This document shows, one piece after another, positions 1 through 8,592 of a DNA stretch of 64,000 bases. The translations under genes were made by a program, and so were the position numbers. Within the stretch, counting starts at the first letter, position 1, and every line of letters begins with the position of its first letter. Origin of the DNA: Candidatus Didemnitutus sp. (lineage in GTDB: Bacteria > Verrucomicrobiota > Verrucomicrobiia > Opitutales > Opitutaceae); the NCBI GenBank assembly GCA_019634575.1, contig JAHCAY010000001.1:186001-250000 (forward strand). The letters run 5' to 3'. Below the pieces are notes generated by a model that saw nothing but the letters and a program-made list of their open reading frames with translations, ran no database searches and was not told the DNA's origin.

Positions 1-101
1 TACCGCTTCGGCACAGCGCGTTTTCTGTTAGCTTCTGGCCGCACGCGCCGTGGTCTGCTTTTTGTTTCCCTCGCGGGAGAAAAGCGCTTTCAGTGGCCGC
101 G

Positions 102-938
102 ATGTCGCACCCCCGGCTCACCTCGCTGCTGTTCACGCCCGGCACGCGCCCTGACCGTTTCGAGAAAGTTCCCGCGAGCGGCGCGGACGGCATCATCGTC
201 GATTGGGAGGACGCCGTGCCGATCACCGACAAGGACCGCGTGCGCAGCGAGACGATCGCCTGGCTCAGGCAGCACGGTCGCGTCGGCACGCCGCCTTTCG
301 CGACGGCGGTGCGGGTGAACGATCTGCGTTCGGCGCACGGCCGCGCCGATCTCGACGCGCTGAACGCCGCGGCGCTGCGGCTCGACGCGGTGGTGCTGCC
401 GAAGGTGCAATCGGCAGCCGAAGTGCACGAGGCCGCGCGCAAGCTCTTCGGCGCACCGCGCCTCGTGTGCCTGATCGAGACGGTGTTGGGCGTGCGCCAC
501 GCGGCGGAGATCGCCGCCGCCTCGCCGCAGGTCGCCGCGCTGGCGTTCGGTGGATTCGATCTTTCGGCGGAGACGGGCGGCGAACCGACGTGGGATGCGT
601 TGCTTTGGCCGCGCACGCAGGTCGTCCACGCCGCTACGGCGGCCGGCGTGCTCGCGCTCGACCAGCCGTTCATCGACTTGGAGAACCTGACCGGCCTCAC
701 GGAGGAATGCGCCGGGGTGCGCGCGCTGGGTTTCGCCGGCAAGCTGGCGATTCATCCCCGGCAATGCGCGGCGATCAAAACAGCGTTCCAGCCGACGGAG
801 GCGGCGATGGCGCGTGCGCAGCGCATCGTCGCCGCGTTCGAGGCCGCTCGCGGCAATGTTGCGGTGATCGACGGCCAGATGATCGACGTGCCGATGTATC
901 GCTCGGCGCAACGCATCCTCGCCCGCGCGGGCACCTGA
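102..938 (+). CDS. CitE-like HpcH/HpaI family acyl-CoA lyase
   Basis: A single-domain TIM-barrel lyase of the citrate lyase beta subunit/malyl-CoA lyase group, about 278 residues, the usual length of stand-alone CitE-like enzymes. The N-terminus (LTSLLFTPGTRPDRFEK), the VDWEDAVP segment, AVRVND, LIETVLGV and FGGFDLSAETGG match the family's CoA-binding and Mg-binding positions (Glu of LIET, Asp of GGFD). Such enzymes cleave malyl-, methylmalyl- or citramalyl-CoA to acetyl- or propionyl-CoA plus glyoxylate or pyruvate; the substrate cannot be read from sequence. Two MaoC-like hydratase genes follow within 3 nt, so the three form one operon. An in-frame GTG at 93 lies 12 nt after a GGGAGA and is a possible earlier start; ATG 102 fits the family N-terminus better. 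Confidence 0.85.
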   Translation: MSHPRLTSLLFTPGTRPDRFEKVPASGADGIIVDWEDAVPITDKDRVRSETIAWLRQHGRVGTPPFATAVRVNDLRSAHGRADLDALNAAALRLDAVVLPKVQSAAEVHEAARKLFGAPRLVCLIETVLGVRHAAEIAAASPQVAALAFGGFDLSAETGGEPTWDALLWPRTQVVHAATAAGVLALDQPFIDLENLTGLTEECAGVRALGFAGKLAIHPRQCAAIKTAFQPTEAAMARAQRIVAAFEAARGNVAVIDGQMIDVPMYRSAQRILARAGT

Positions 939-941
939 ATC

Positions 942-1463
942 ATGAGCAATTTCTCCGCTTACGTGTCCACCGGCCCGCAACGCTTCCGCGAGCGCTTCGG
1001 GCTGGATTTCGAGCAGTTCGCGGCGGGCCAGAAGTTCAGGCATCGTCCCGGCGTCACGCTGTCGCAGCAGGACAGCCGCGACGAGTGCCTCGACACGTTG
1101 AACCAGCAGATGCTGCATTTCGACGAGCAGTTCGCCGCGCACGGGGAATGGAAACGGTGCCTCATGGACTCGACGCTCACGACGAAGGTCGTGCTCGGCA
1201 TGACTTGGAAAACCTTCGCGAAGCGCGTGCAGTTGCTCGGCTTCGACGAGATCACGCTGCCGAAGCCGACTTTCGGCGGCGACACACTCTATGCCGAGTC
1301 GGAGATTCTCGAACACGCGGCGAATCCCGATACGCCGAACGCCGGCCGCGTGAAAGTGCGGACGCACGGCCTCAATCAGCGCGGCGAAACCGTCGCGATC
1401 CTCGTCTGGGAGGCGCTCGTCGCGCGCGCCGGGCATGACGATTTCACCCGCCTCGATTACTGA
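942..1463 (+). CDS. MaoC-like hotdog dehydratase, first half-size subunit
   Basis: A 173-residue single hotdog-fold protein of the MaoC/enoyl-CoA hydratase group. The segment around residues 50-66 (LDTLNQQMLHFDEQFA) corresponds to the hydratase motif where the usual catalytic pair is Asp-x4-His; here it reads Asn54-x4-His59, so the His is kept and the Asp is Asn. A second conserved block, FGGDTLYAESEIL, matches the MaoC C-terminal strand region. It starts 3 nt after the CitE-like gene and is followed 2 nt later by another MaoC-like gene of the same size, which suggests a heteromeric hydratase equivalent to double-hotdog mesaconyl-CoA or itaconyl-CoA hydratases (about 340 residues). Function by context is hydration of an unsaturated C4/C5 acyl-CoA whose product the lyase splits; this is inference. 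Confidence 0.8.
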   Translation: MSNFSAYVSTGPQRFRERFGLDFEQFAAGQKFRHRPGVTLSQQDSRDECLDTLNQQMLHFDEQFAAHGEWKRCLMDSTLTTKVVLGMTWKTFAKRVQLLGFDEITLPKPTFGGDTLYAESEILEHAANPDTPNAGRVKVRTHGLNQRGETVAILVWEALVARAGHDDFTRLDY

Positions 1464-1465
1464 CC

Positions 1466-1990
1466 ATGGAAGCTCGTCACGCCTCGCACATCGAAGTCGC
1501 GCCCGGAGTCTTTCTCGAGCGCATGGGGCTGTTCTTCGAGGACATCGTCGTGGGTGAGACCTACGAGCACCGGCCGGGCAAGAGCTTCACGGCGGATGAG
1601 AGCATGCAGCAGACGTTGCGTTCGCTCGACCAAACGCCCGCTCTCACCGATTTGCATTTTCACGCCCAGCTCGGACGCGGCGCGCTGCCGATCAATCCGA
1701 CGCATGTGCTGGCGGTGTTGACCGGCATGATGACGAAGACCTTTTCGAAGATCGTCGCGAATCTGGCGTGGAAGAACGTCAAATTCCACGGCCCGGTGCT
1801 GGCGGGCGAGACGGTTTACGCGGAGTCGACCGTGCTCGAGAAACGCGAGTCGAAGTCGCGTCCGGGGCAGGGCATCGTGCACGTGCGCACGGTGGCGAAG
1901 ACGCACGAAGGCCGACTCGTGTGCACCTTCGAGCGCATGATCTTGATCTACGGACGCGGCCAAGGCCCCTACGACGCGGCGGGCTATTGA
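1466..1990 (+). CDS. MaoC-like hotdog dehydratase, second half-size subunit
   Basis: A 174-residue MaoC-like hotdog protein, clearly related to the preceding gene: both share the GLxFExxxxGxxxxHRPG entry and the GETVYAESTVLE block. At the dyad position it reads SLDQTPALTDLHFHA; Asp55 sits where the acid is expected, but the residue five further on is Leu, with His64 and His66 displaced. Taken with its partner (Asn/His) neither half has the textbook Asp/His pair in one chain. The start ATG 1466 is 2 nt after the previous stop, consistent with translational coupling and a fixed subunit ratio. It could alternatively be a structural, non-catalytic half, as in other asymmetric double-hotdog hydratases. 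Confidence 0.8.
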   Translation: MEARHASHIEVAPGVFLERMGLFFEDIVVGETYEHRPGKSFTADESMQQTLRSLDQTPALTDLHFHAQLGRGALPINPTHVLAVLTGMMTKTFSKIVANLAWKNVKFHGPVLAGETVYAESTVLEKRESKSRPGQGIVHVRTVAKTHEGRLVCTFERMILIYGRGQGPYDAAGY

Positions 1991-2013
1991 GTCGGTGTGT
2001 GGGCGCCTCTAGG

Positions 2014-2049
2014 TTCGGTGTCATGAAATTTTTCGGTGTCATGAAATTT
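2014..2049 (+). repeat. Perfect 18-bp tandem duplication over the start of the GH28 gene
   Basis: Positions 2014-2031 and 2032-2049 are identical 18-mers beginning ttcggtgtcatg. Each copy contains an ATG (2023 and 2041) in the same frame, because 18 bp equals six codons, so the next gene has two equivalent start codons with identical upstream contexts and its first residues read MKFFGV then MKFL. Confidence 0.95.
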
Positions 2050-3360
2050 CTGCCGTTAGCGGTTGTCGCCTTTGCCTGGGTGGCGAGTGGCTGTCTCTTC
2101 GCTGCGGAAGTGGACGTGGCGGCGGTGGAAAACCTCCGCCCGGCGCGGCCGACGATTCCCGAGCGCGTCTTCCAGCTGACGGACTTTGGCGCAGTCGGCG
2201 ACGCGAAGACGATGAACACGGACGCGTTTGCGCGAGCTCTCGCTGCCGTCTCGAATGCGGGCGGCGGACGGCTCATCGTGCCGCGGGGCACATTCCGCAC
2301 CGGGCCGATCAAGCTTTGCTCGAATCTCGACCTGCACTTGGAGGAGGGCGCGGTGATCCAGGCCCCCGCGACTTTCACCGAAGCCGGTCTGCCCGAGCCC
2401 GAAACGCTGAAGAGCCAGGCGGAGGTGCGCGAGAAGGTGCCCGTGCTCGATCCGCTGATCAGCGGCAAGAAGCTCCACGACGTCGCCCTCACCGGTCCGG
2501 GCACCATCGACGGAAACGGTGCCCATTGGTGGAAATGGTCCGAGCGCGCGGCGCGCAACGCCAAGGCGACGGAACCCCGCCGCCTCGTTTATCGTCGCTC
2601 CCACCTGATCGTCGTCGACGGTTGCGAGCGCCTGTTGGTGTCGGATGTCACGCTGCGGAATTCGCCGATGTTCCACCTCGTGCCGAAGCACATCAACGAC
2701 CTCACGATCGAGCGGGTGAAGGTCTTCGCCCCGTGGGACGGCAGCGCGCCCAACACCGACGCGATCGATCCGGGGCCGGGGAGAAATTTCCTGATTCGCG
2801 ACTGCCTCATCGACACCGGCGACGACGACATCGTGATCAAGTCCGGCGGCACGAACATCCTCATCGAGAACTGCACGATCCGGCATGGCCACGGCATCTC
2901 CATCGGCTCCGAGACGACGGTCGGCGTGAGGAACATGCTCGTCTGCAATTGCACGCTGGAGGGCACCGACAACGGCATTCGCATCAAGTCCATGCGCGGC
3001 GCGGGCGGTCTGGTGGAAAACATCCGCTACACCGGCCTCACGATGAAGGACGTGGAGAACGCGATCGTCCTGCAGCTCGATTACACCGACAACAATCGGC
3101 CGGATTTTCGCGGCGACCCGACGAAGGTGCCTTCAATCCGCGATGTGCTCATCGACAACGTCACGATCTCCGGCTCGCGTCGCGCGGGAAAAATCATCGG
3201 TCTGCCCGATAACCCGATTCGCGGCGTGACGCTGCGCGACGTGAAGCTCAGCGCCGAGCGGGATTTCGAAATCAAGGACGCGGAGCCGCCCGTGTTCGAG
3301 CGCATGACGAAGGATATCCGCCCGGGTGTCGCTCCGGCGGAGCGGCCAGGCGAGCATTGA
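2023..3360 (+). CDS. Exported glycoside hydrolase family 28 (polygalacturonase-type)
   Basis: A right-handed beta-helix GH28 enzyme of 445 residues acting outside the cytoplasm on pectin-like or other galacturonan/rhamnosyl chains. A hydrophobic signal segment (residues 8-27) ends near ASGC or LFAA, so cleavage by signal peptidase I or II is open. GH28 signatures are all present and in order: NTD at 244-246, the DDD trio at 267-269, HGHG at 288-291 and a GIRIKS motif. The N-terminal DFGAVGD segment is the usual pectate-lyase-like entry strand. Two in-frame ATGs 18 nt apart, created by a tandem duplication, could both be used; 2041 gives the tidier signal peptide. It is not obviously coupled to the acyl-CoA genes upstream. 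Confidence 0.92.
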   Translation: MKFFGVMKFLPLAVVAFAWVASGCLFAAEVDVAAVENLRPARPTIPERVFQLTDFGAVGDAKTMNTDAFARALAAVSNAGGGRLIVPRGTFRTGPIKLCSNLDLHLEEGAVIQAPATFTEAGLPEPETLKSQAEVREKVPVLDPLISGKKLHDVALTGPGTIDGNGAHWWKWSERAARNAKATEPRRLVYRRSHLIVVDGCERLLVSDVTLRNSPMFHLVPKHINDLTIERVKVFAPWDGSAPNTDAIDPGPGRNFLIRDCLIDTGDDDIVIKSGGTNILIENCTIRHGHGISIGSETTVGVRNMLVCNCTLEGTDNGIRIKSMRGAGGLVENIRYTGLTMKDVENAIVLQLDYTDNNRPDFRGDPTKVPSIRDVLIDNVTISGSRRAGKIIGLPDNPIRGVTLRDVKLSAERDFEIKDAEPPVFERMTKDIRPGVAPAERPGEH

Positions 3361-3378
3361 ACGGCCGTTCGCCAGGCG

Positions 3379-4071
3379 TCAGAACTTGCCGTCCCCACCC
3401 GGCAGGCTCCAGAACTCGCCGGTCAGCCCGCTCTGAGCGAAGATGTCGCGCGCTTGGGCGATGCTCCATTTTGTCCACGCCCGATCGGCGTGGCGGCCAT
3501 ACCAACGACGCGCGAGGTCGCCGAGCTGCGCGATCGGCAGCACCTGTCCGAGCTTGAAGCCATGGCGATGTGTCCACTCGCGGGCGTCGGCCTCGTAGTG
3601 GAACGCGACGAGGCGCGCGCAGAAATGGTGGACATTGCCCCACGCGAGACGCGGCGGCTCGGGGAAGTGCACCCACAAGTCCTCTCGCCGCGGCACGCCT
3701 TGATCGACCGGGATTTCGATCGGTTCGCTTTCCGCGCCGATGCGGGTGTGGATCACGACCGGTTCGCGGTGCAGGGCGGAAATCCCAAGGCCGCACCACA
3801 GGCACGGCGCCCACCAACCGTGCTCGCGCGCGGCGACCCAGGTGTGCGTCGGCGAGGTGGAAAATGGATGCACGATCCATGGCTCGCAGCGATGCGGGTG
3901 AAGGACCAGACCGTGCGACGCGTCGAGTTCGCGCATGACCGCCTCGACGTCTTCGGTCGAGAGCTGGGCGCCGGCCGCCAATTCCGCTCCAGTGGGGGCG
4001 CGACCGGTGTCGAGCAGTCCGCGGATCAACAGATGGTGAATGAGCGATGTCGGGTGAGGTTGGTCGGACAT
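3379..4071 (-). CDS. MerB-like (alkylmercury lyase superfamily) protein with Cys in place of the catalytic Asp
   Basis: A 230-residue protein with an N-terminal helical/wHTH-like part (1-60) and a MerB-type core. The core contains WIVHPFSTSPT (like the MerB PFS segment), then GWWAPCLWCGLGI, and later NVHHFCARLVAFHYEADAREW. Cys90 and Cys151 align with the two mercury-binding cysteines of MerB (Cys96 and Cys159 in the plasmid enzyme). The third catalytic position, Asp99 in MerB, is Cys93 here. No merR, merA or merT lies nearby, so mercury resistance is not implied by context; a thiol-rich metal- or alkyl-binding role is equally possible. It is transcribed in the same direction as the hut cluster but 130 nt downstream of hutI. 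Confidence 0.75.
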   Translation of the reverse strand: MSDQPHPTSLIHHLLIRGLLDTGRAPTGAELAAGAQLSTEDVEAVMRELDASHGLVLHPHRCEPWIVHPFSTSPTHTWVAAREHGWWAPCLWCGLGISALHREPVVIHTRIGAESEPIEIPVDQGVPRREDLWVHFPEPPRLAWGNVHHFCARLVAFHYEADAREWTHRHGFKLGQVLPIAQLGDLARRWYGRHADRAWTKWSIAQARDIFAQSGLTGEFWSLPGGDGKF

Positions 4072-4200
4072 AGAGGCGAAATGGAGGAAAACCGGCGCGA
4101 AACATCAACGCGTCGGCGAAGGCGCGCCACCGCTTTGCGACGAAAATGGAAAATCCCGCGAGGACTTCGTTTGTCCCCGCACTCGCGCCTAGCGTCGCCT

Positions 4201-5409
4201 TCAGAGGACGCGTGCCCCGCCGCAGATCACTGCATCGACGGGATTGCCACCGAGTTCGTAGGCGAGCTGGCGCTCGTCTTTGTGGCAGAGCAGGACGAGA
4301 TCGGCGCGCTTGCCGACTTCGATCGAGCCGCGATCCGTGAAGCCGAGCAGCTGGGCGGGATTGTAGGTCGACGCGACGATCGCCTCGGCGGGCAGCAGGC
4401 CGCAGAACCGGACGGCGGTGGCAATGGCGAGCGGCATCGAGTGCGTCGGTGACGAGCCGGGGTTGTAATTTGTGGCGAGGGCGAGCGCGCCGCCGCGATC
4501 GGCGAAGAAACCGGCCTTGGCGAAGCGCTGGTCGGTGTGCAGGCCGGTGCAGGGGAGAATGACGCCGAAGGTGTTCGACTCAGCGAGCGCGGTCAGGTCG
4601 GCCTTGGTGGACGCCTCGAGGTGATCGACGCTGCGCGCGTGCATCCGGATCGCCTCGGGGATCATGCCGAGCGGATTGAACTGGTCGGCGTGCACGCGGA
4701 TCGGGTGGTGCTTGCGGGCCTTCTCGAAGAACCGCACGCACGCCTCGACGGTCCACGCTTCCTTTTCGCAGAACGCGTCGACCGCGATGTCGGGAAACTC
4801 ACGCGAGACCTCGGCGAGCATTTCCTTCGTCACCATGCGGGAGTAATCTTCGACGTCACCCTCGACGGCGTGGCCGAGCAGTGCCGTGGCGACGACGGTG
4901 CCGGGCCAATCGCTCGCGGCGCGACGGATGGCGCGGAGCATTTTCAGCTCCGCCTCGGTATTGAGGCCGTAGCCGCTCTTCACCTCCACGGTAGACGTGC
5001 CGCCGCGGAGCATTTGGCCGAGGCGCTCGCGTAGGCCGGCCGCGAGCTGCTTCTGCGTCGCTTCGCGCACGGCGCGGACGGTGGCGTGGATCCCGCCGCC
5101 GGACTTGAGGATGTCGAGGTAGGGGACGCCGTTGAGTTTTTTTTCCCATTCGTCGAGGCGGTCGCCGGCCCAGCAGGCGTGGGTGTGGCAATCGACGAAT
5201 GCTGGCATCAGCACGCGTCCGGCAGCGTCGATGACCTGCGTGTCAGCGGGGGCCTCGACCTTGGCGCCGACAGCCGCGATCTTGTCGTCGATCACGAGCA
5301 CCTCGCCTTGCGGGAGGACGCCGAGTTCACGCAGGGCCTTGCCGCGGCGGGGACCGGCGGGGCCGGCGAGCGTGAGGATGCGGGCGTTGCGGATAAGGAG
5401 AGAGGGCAT
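4201..5409 (-). CDS. hutI: Imidazolonepropionase (histidine degradation)
   Basis: HutI hydrolyses 4-imidazolone-5-propanoate to N-formimino-L-glutamate, step three of histidine catabolism, in the cytoplasm. The protein has 402 residues, the usual length. The metal-binding CHTH motif lies at 74-77 within PAFVDCHTHACWAGD, followed by KSGGGIHATV, EVKSGYGL and ADQF, all typical of this amidohydrolase. It is the last gene of the minus-strand hut cluster, 98 nt after hutG, the gap being occupied by a large inverted repeat. No regulator is adjacent. Confidence 0.96.
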   Translation of the reverse strand: MPSLLIRNARILTLAGPAGPRRGKALRELGVLPQGEVLVIDDKIAAVGAKVEAPADTQVIDAAGRVLMPAFVDCHTHACWAGDRLDEWEKKLNGVPYLDILKSGGGIHATVRAVREATQKQLAAGLRERLGQMLRGGTSTVEVKSGYGLNTEAELKMLRAIRRAASDWPGTVVATALLGHAVEGDVEDYSRMVTKEMLAEVSREFPDIAVDAFCEKEAWTVEACVRFFEKARKHHPIRVHADQFNPLGMIPEAIRMHARSVDHLEASTKADLTALAESNTFGVILPCTGLHTDQRFAKAGFFADRGGALALATNYNPGSSPTHSMPLAIATAVRFCGLLPAEAIVASTYNPAQLLGFTDRGSIEVGKRADLVLLCHKDERQLAYELGGNPVDAVICGGARVL

Positions 5410-5428
5410 TTCGTTTGCTTCGATCGTC

Positions 5429-5491
5429 GGGGCGCAGTCTTGCTGCGCCCGAGGAAAACCGATGCGCCAGGGCGCAGCAAGACTGCGCCCC
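5429..5491. repeat. REP-like perfect 22-bp inverted repeat between hutG and hutI
   Basis: Arms 5429-5450 and 5470-5491 are exact reverse complements (22 bp) separated by 19 nt; the second arm is followed by ctac. It can fold into a very stable hairpin in hut mRNA. A half-copy (gcaagactgcgccc followed by gctac) occurs at 32692-32710, showing that this is a dispersed element rather than a local terminator. No T-tract follows on either strand. Confidence 0.85.
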
Positions 5492-5507
5492 TACATTTCC
5501 GGCTCCG

Positions 5508-6383
5508 TCAGCGTTTGCCGAAGCCGAGCAGGAAGGTCAGGAAGAGATGCGCGGCCACCCGCGCCGTGCGGCCGTCGAGGTCGTGCGCCGGGCTCAGCTC
5601 CATGAGGTCGAAGCAGCGCACGGTGCGGTTCGCGCCGCAGGCGCGCACCCAGCGTTCGGCGTCGGCGACGGACCAGCCGGAGGGATTGAGCGCGCTGACG
5701 CCGGGAGCTTGCGCGGCATCGAGGACGTCGAGGTCGAAGCTGACGAAAAGGTGCTTCGCGCGCGGGAGCGCGACCTTCGCGCGGTCGGGATGGGTGATGC
5801 CGCCGTGCGAGGCGAACCAGCCGAAGTGCTCGCGCGAGTTCACGAGCGGGCGCAGGCCGTGGACGTGCAGTTGTTTCACGCCGCAATCCTCGACGAGTCG
5901 GCGGAACGGCATGCCGGAGCCGGTGGTCTCGCGGACGTCGAGATGGGCGTCGAAGTAAACGCCGACGGGTTTCGGAAAACGCGCGGCGACGGCGCGCACG
6001 AACGGGTAGGTGAGGTCGTGGCCGCCACCGATTGCGATGGGAAAGAGACCGGCGTCGAGCAGCGCGCCAGTGACGGCGGTGACGCGCCGGTGCGTTTCCT
6101 CGAGCGAGTCGGAGACCTCGACGTTGCCGGCGTCGAACACGCGCGGCAGTTCGCCGGCGGCGGGCTCGGCGGCGCCGTAGCGACAGAGCGCCTCCCGGAA
6201 AGCGGCGGGGCCGTGCGCGGCGCCGGGGCGGCCGTTGTTCATCCAGACGCCGCGGTCGTCGGGGAGGCCGAGCAGCGCGATCTGGCAGCCGTCGGGATTA
6301 TCGGTGCGAAACGTGGAGGCGAATCGGGCGCGCGAGAGATCGGCGGGCCATTGGGCGGGAAGGAGGTGGGGAATGGACTTCAT
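5508..6383 (-). CDS. hutG: Arginase/agmatinase-family formimidoylglutamase
   Basis: A ureohydrolase-fold enzyme of 291 residues that, from its place between hutU and hutI, removes the formimino group of N-formimino-L-glutamate to give glutamate and formamide. The Mn-binding motifs are intact: GGGHD with His122, DAHLD with Asp145, His147 and Asp149, and FDLDVLD with Asp217 and Asp219. The start follows hutU by 7 nt. The gene name rests on context; agmatinase or guanidino-acid hydrolase activity cannot be excluded by sequence alone. Confidence 0.85.
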   Translation of the reverse strand: MKSIPHLLPAQWPADLSRARFASTFRTDNPDGCQIALLGLPDDRGVWMNNGRPGAAHGPAAFREALCRYGAAEPAAGELPRVFDAGNVEVSDSLEETHRRVTAVTGALLDAGLFPIAIGGGHDLTYPFVRAVAARFPKPVGVYFDAHLDVRETTGSGMPFRRLVEDCGVKQLHVHGLRPLVNSREHFGWFASHGGITHPDRAKVALPRAKHLFVSFDLDVLDAAQAPGVSALNPSGWSVADAERWVRACGANRTVRCFDLMELSPAHDLDGRTARVAAHLFLTFLLGFGKR

Positions 6384-6390
6384 CGGACGC

Positions 6391-8112
6391 TCACCAGTTT
6401 TTCATCGGCACCGGCACGTTCAAGCGCTCGGCGCATTCCTGTGCCTGTTCGTAGCCGGCGTCGGCGTGGCGGAAGACGCCCATCATCGGGTCGTTGGTGA
6501 GGACGCGCTCGAGCCGGCGCGCGGCTTCGGGCGTGCCATCGGCGATGATGACCTGTCCGGCGTGTTGCGAGTAGCCGATGCCGACACCGCCGCCGTGGTG
6601 GAAGCTCACCCACGAGGCGCCGCTGGCGATGTTGACCATGGCATTGAGGATCGCCCAGTCGCTGATGGCGTCGGAGCCGTCCTTCATCGCTTCGGTTTCG
6701 CGGTTCGGGCTGGCGACGGAGCCGCAGTCGAGATGGTCGCGGCCGATGACGATCGGCGCTTTCACGCGGCCGTCGGCGACCATTTGGTTGAAGAGCAGGC
6801 CAGCGCGGTGACGTTCGCCGAGACCGAGCCAACAGATGCGCGCGGGGAGGCCTTGGAACGCGACGCGTTCGCCGGCCATTTTCAGCCAGCGGTGGAGCGC
6901 TTGGTCTTTGGGAAACAGTTCCATGAGCGCACGGTCGGTGGCGGCGATGTCGGCGGGATCGCCGGAGAGCGCGACCCAGCGAAAAGGACCGCGGCCGAGA
7001 CAGAATTGTGGGCGGATGTAGGCGGGGACGAAGCCCGGGAAATCAAACGCGCGCTTCACGCCTTGGTTGAACGCGTGCTGGCGGAGGTTGTTGCCGTAGT
7101 CGAAGGTCTTCGCGCCGCGCGCTTGGAGCTTGAGCATCGCCTTCACGTGGCGCGCCATCGAGGCGAGCGAGAGCTTCTGGTATTTCTTCGGGTCGGCTTT
7201 GCGCAGCTTGGCAGCCGCCTTGAGGTCGTAGCCGACGGGCACGTAGCCGACGAGCGGGTCGTGCGCACTCGTCTGGTCGGTGAGGACGTCGACGTGGATT
7301 TTGCGCGCGAGAAGACGTTCGAGGAGATCGGTGATGTTGGCGACGACACCGACGCTGAGCGCCTTGCGGTGTTCGGCGTAGAGGACGGCGCGATCGATCG
7401 CTTCGTCGAGCGACGGAGCGATTTCGTCGAGGTAGCGGTCGTGCACGCGTTTTTGGAGGCGTGACTTGTCGACGTCGGCGATGAGGCAGGTGCCCTCGGC
7501 CATGGTGATCGCGAGCGGTTGCGCGCCGCCCATGCCACCGCAGCCGCCGGTGACGCAGAGGCGGCCGGCGAGCGTGCCGCCGAGGCTAGCGCACTCGTCG
7601 CCGCCGAAGTGCTGGCGGCCGCACTCGGCGAAAGTCTCGTAGGTGCCTTGGAGAATTCCTTGCGTGCCGATGTAGATCCACGAACCAGCGGTCATCTGGC
7701 CATACATCATCAGGCCGCGTTTCTCGAAATCGTCGAAGCGCTCCTGCGTCGCCCACGCGGGCACGATGTTGCTGTTGGCGAGGAGCACGCGTGGGGCGTC
7801 GACGTGAGTGCGGACGACGCCGACGGGTTTGCCGGATTGCACGAGCAGCGTCTCGTCGGGTGCGAGCTTGGGGAGCGTGGCGAGGATGGCGTCGAAGCAG
7901 GCCCAGTTGCGCGCGGCCTTGCCGCGTCCGCCGTAGACGACGAGGTCGTTCGGCCGCTCGGCGACTTCGGGATCGAGGTTGTTCTGGAGCATGCGCAGCG
8001 CAGCTTCGGCGGCCCACGACTGGCAAGTGCGCATCGTGCCGCGTGGTGCGCGAACGGGACGCGGTTTGGAGGCGGGGAGTTTTCGTGCGGCGGCGGAGCG
8101 GGAGCGTGACAT
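6391..8112 (-). CDS. hutU: Urocanate hydratase
   Basis: HutU converts urocanate to imidazolone propionate using tightly bound NAD+ as electrophile. The protein has 573 residues, near the family norm. Recognisable segments are [59 protein letters not shown] and [16 protein letters not shown], the last being the NAD-binding region. The first 25 residues are Arg/Lys/Pro-rich and longer than in many HutU proteins, so the true start may be a little downstream. It sits between the GNAT gene (11 nt gap) and hutG (7 nt gap). Confidence 0.96.
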   Translation of the reverse strand: MSRSRSAAARKLPASKPRPVRAPRGTMRTCQSWAAEAALRMLQNNLDPEVAERPNDLVVYGGRGKAARNWACFDAILATLPKLAPDETLLVQSGKPVGVVRTHVDAPRVLLANSNIVPAWATQERFDDFEKRGLMMYGQMTAGSWIYIGTQGILQGTYETFAECGRQHFGGDECASLGGTLAGRLCVTGGCGGMGGAQPLAITMAEGTCLIADVDKSRLQKRVHDRYLDEIAPSLDEAIDRAVLYAEHRKALSVGVVANITDLLERLLARKIHVDVLTDQTSAHDPLVGYVPVGYDLKAAAKLRKADPKKYQKLSLASMARHVKAMLKLQARGAKTFDYGNNLRQHAFNQGVKRAFDFPGFVPAYIRPQFCLGRGPFRWVALSGDPADIAATDRALMELFPKDQALHRWLKMAGERVAFQGLPARICWLGLGERHRAGLLFNQMVADGRVKAPIVIGRDHLDCGSVASPNRETEAMKDGSDAISDWAILNAMVNIASGASWVSFHHGGGVGIGYSQHAGQVIIADGTPEAARRLERVLTNDPMMGVFRHADAGYEQAQECAERLNVPVPMKNW

Positions 8113-8122
8113 GGGTAGAGCG

Positions 8123-8578
8123 CTAAGGGAGTGCGGTGACTGGAGCCGAGGTCATGCGATGGTGCGTGGCGGTCTCGGCGCTGACGCGGAGGCCGAGGCG
8201 CTGGTAGAGATTCCGAGCACGGGTGTTTTCGCGCAGGACTTGCAGGGACACGGCCTTGCCGAGCGTGCGCGCGTGTTCGATTTCGGCTTTGATCAAAAGC
8301 GTGCCCAGTCCCCGGCCGCGCCATGGAGCCGCGAGTTGAATCTCATCGATCCAGTGCTCCTCGGCTCGCTCCCGCACGGCGAGCAGTCCGACCGGCTGAT
8401 CGTCGACGAGGATAAGCCGGCTGAACTCGGGCTTCCAACGCTCGGCGAAGAGCCGCCGTTGAAACGCCTCGTCCCACGGGCCGAACTGGCGTTCGACCAC
8501 GGGCTGGTAGGCCTCGCGTTTCAGTTCGTAGGCCCACTCGCTGTCCGCAGACGTGCAGGGACGGAACGATGGTTTCAT
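8123..8578 (-). CDS. GNAT-family N-acetyltransferase inside the hut operon
   Basis: A single GNAT domain of about 151 residues. The acetyl-CoA pyrophosphate-binding loop is seen as [13 protein letters not shown] (Q/RxxGxG/A), followed by the family's [19 protein letters not shown] helix-strand end. The substrate is unknown. It is placed between hutH and hutU with almost no spacing, so it is co-transcribed with histidine catabolism genes; a role in acetylating histidine, a pathway amine or a protein is speculation. A GTG at 8599 would overlap the end of hutH by a few bases; ATG 8578 (MKPSFRP) fits the usual GNAT N-terminus. Confidence 0.85.
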   Translation of the reverse strand: MKPSFRPCTSADSEWAYELKREAYQPVVERQFGPWDEAFQRRLFAERWKPEFSRLILVDDQPVGLLAVRERAEEHWIDEIQLAAPWRGRGLGTLLIKAEIEHARTLGKAVSLQVLRENTRARNLYQRLGLRVSAETATHHRMTSAPVTALP

Positions 8579-8592
8579 CGCGAAGGGCGGAG

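Noticed and set aside
3379..4071. Mercury-resistance locus
   Set aside because: Only a MerB-like gene is present, with an altered catalytic residue and no merR/merA/merT or transposon features.
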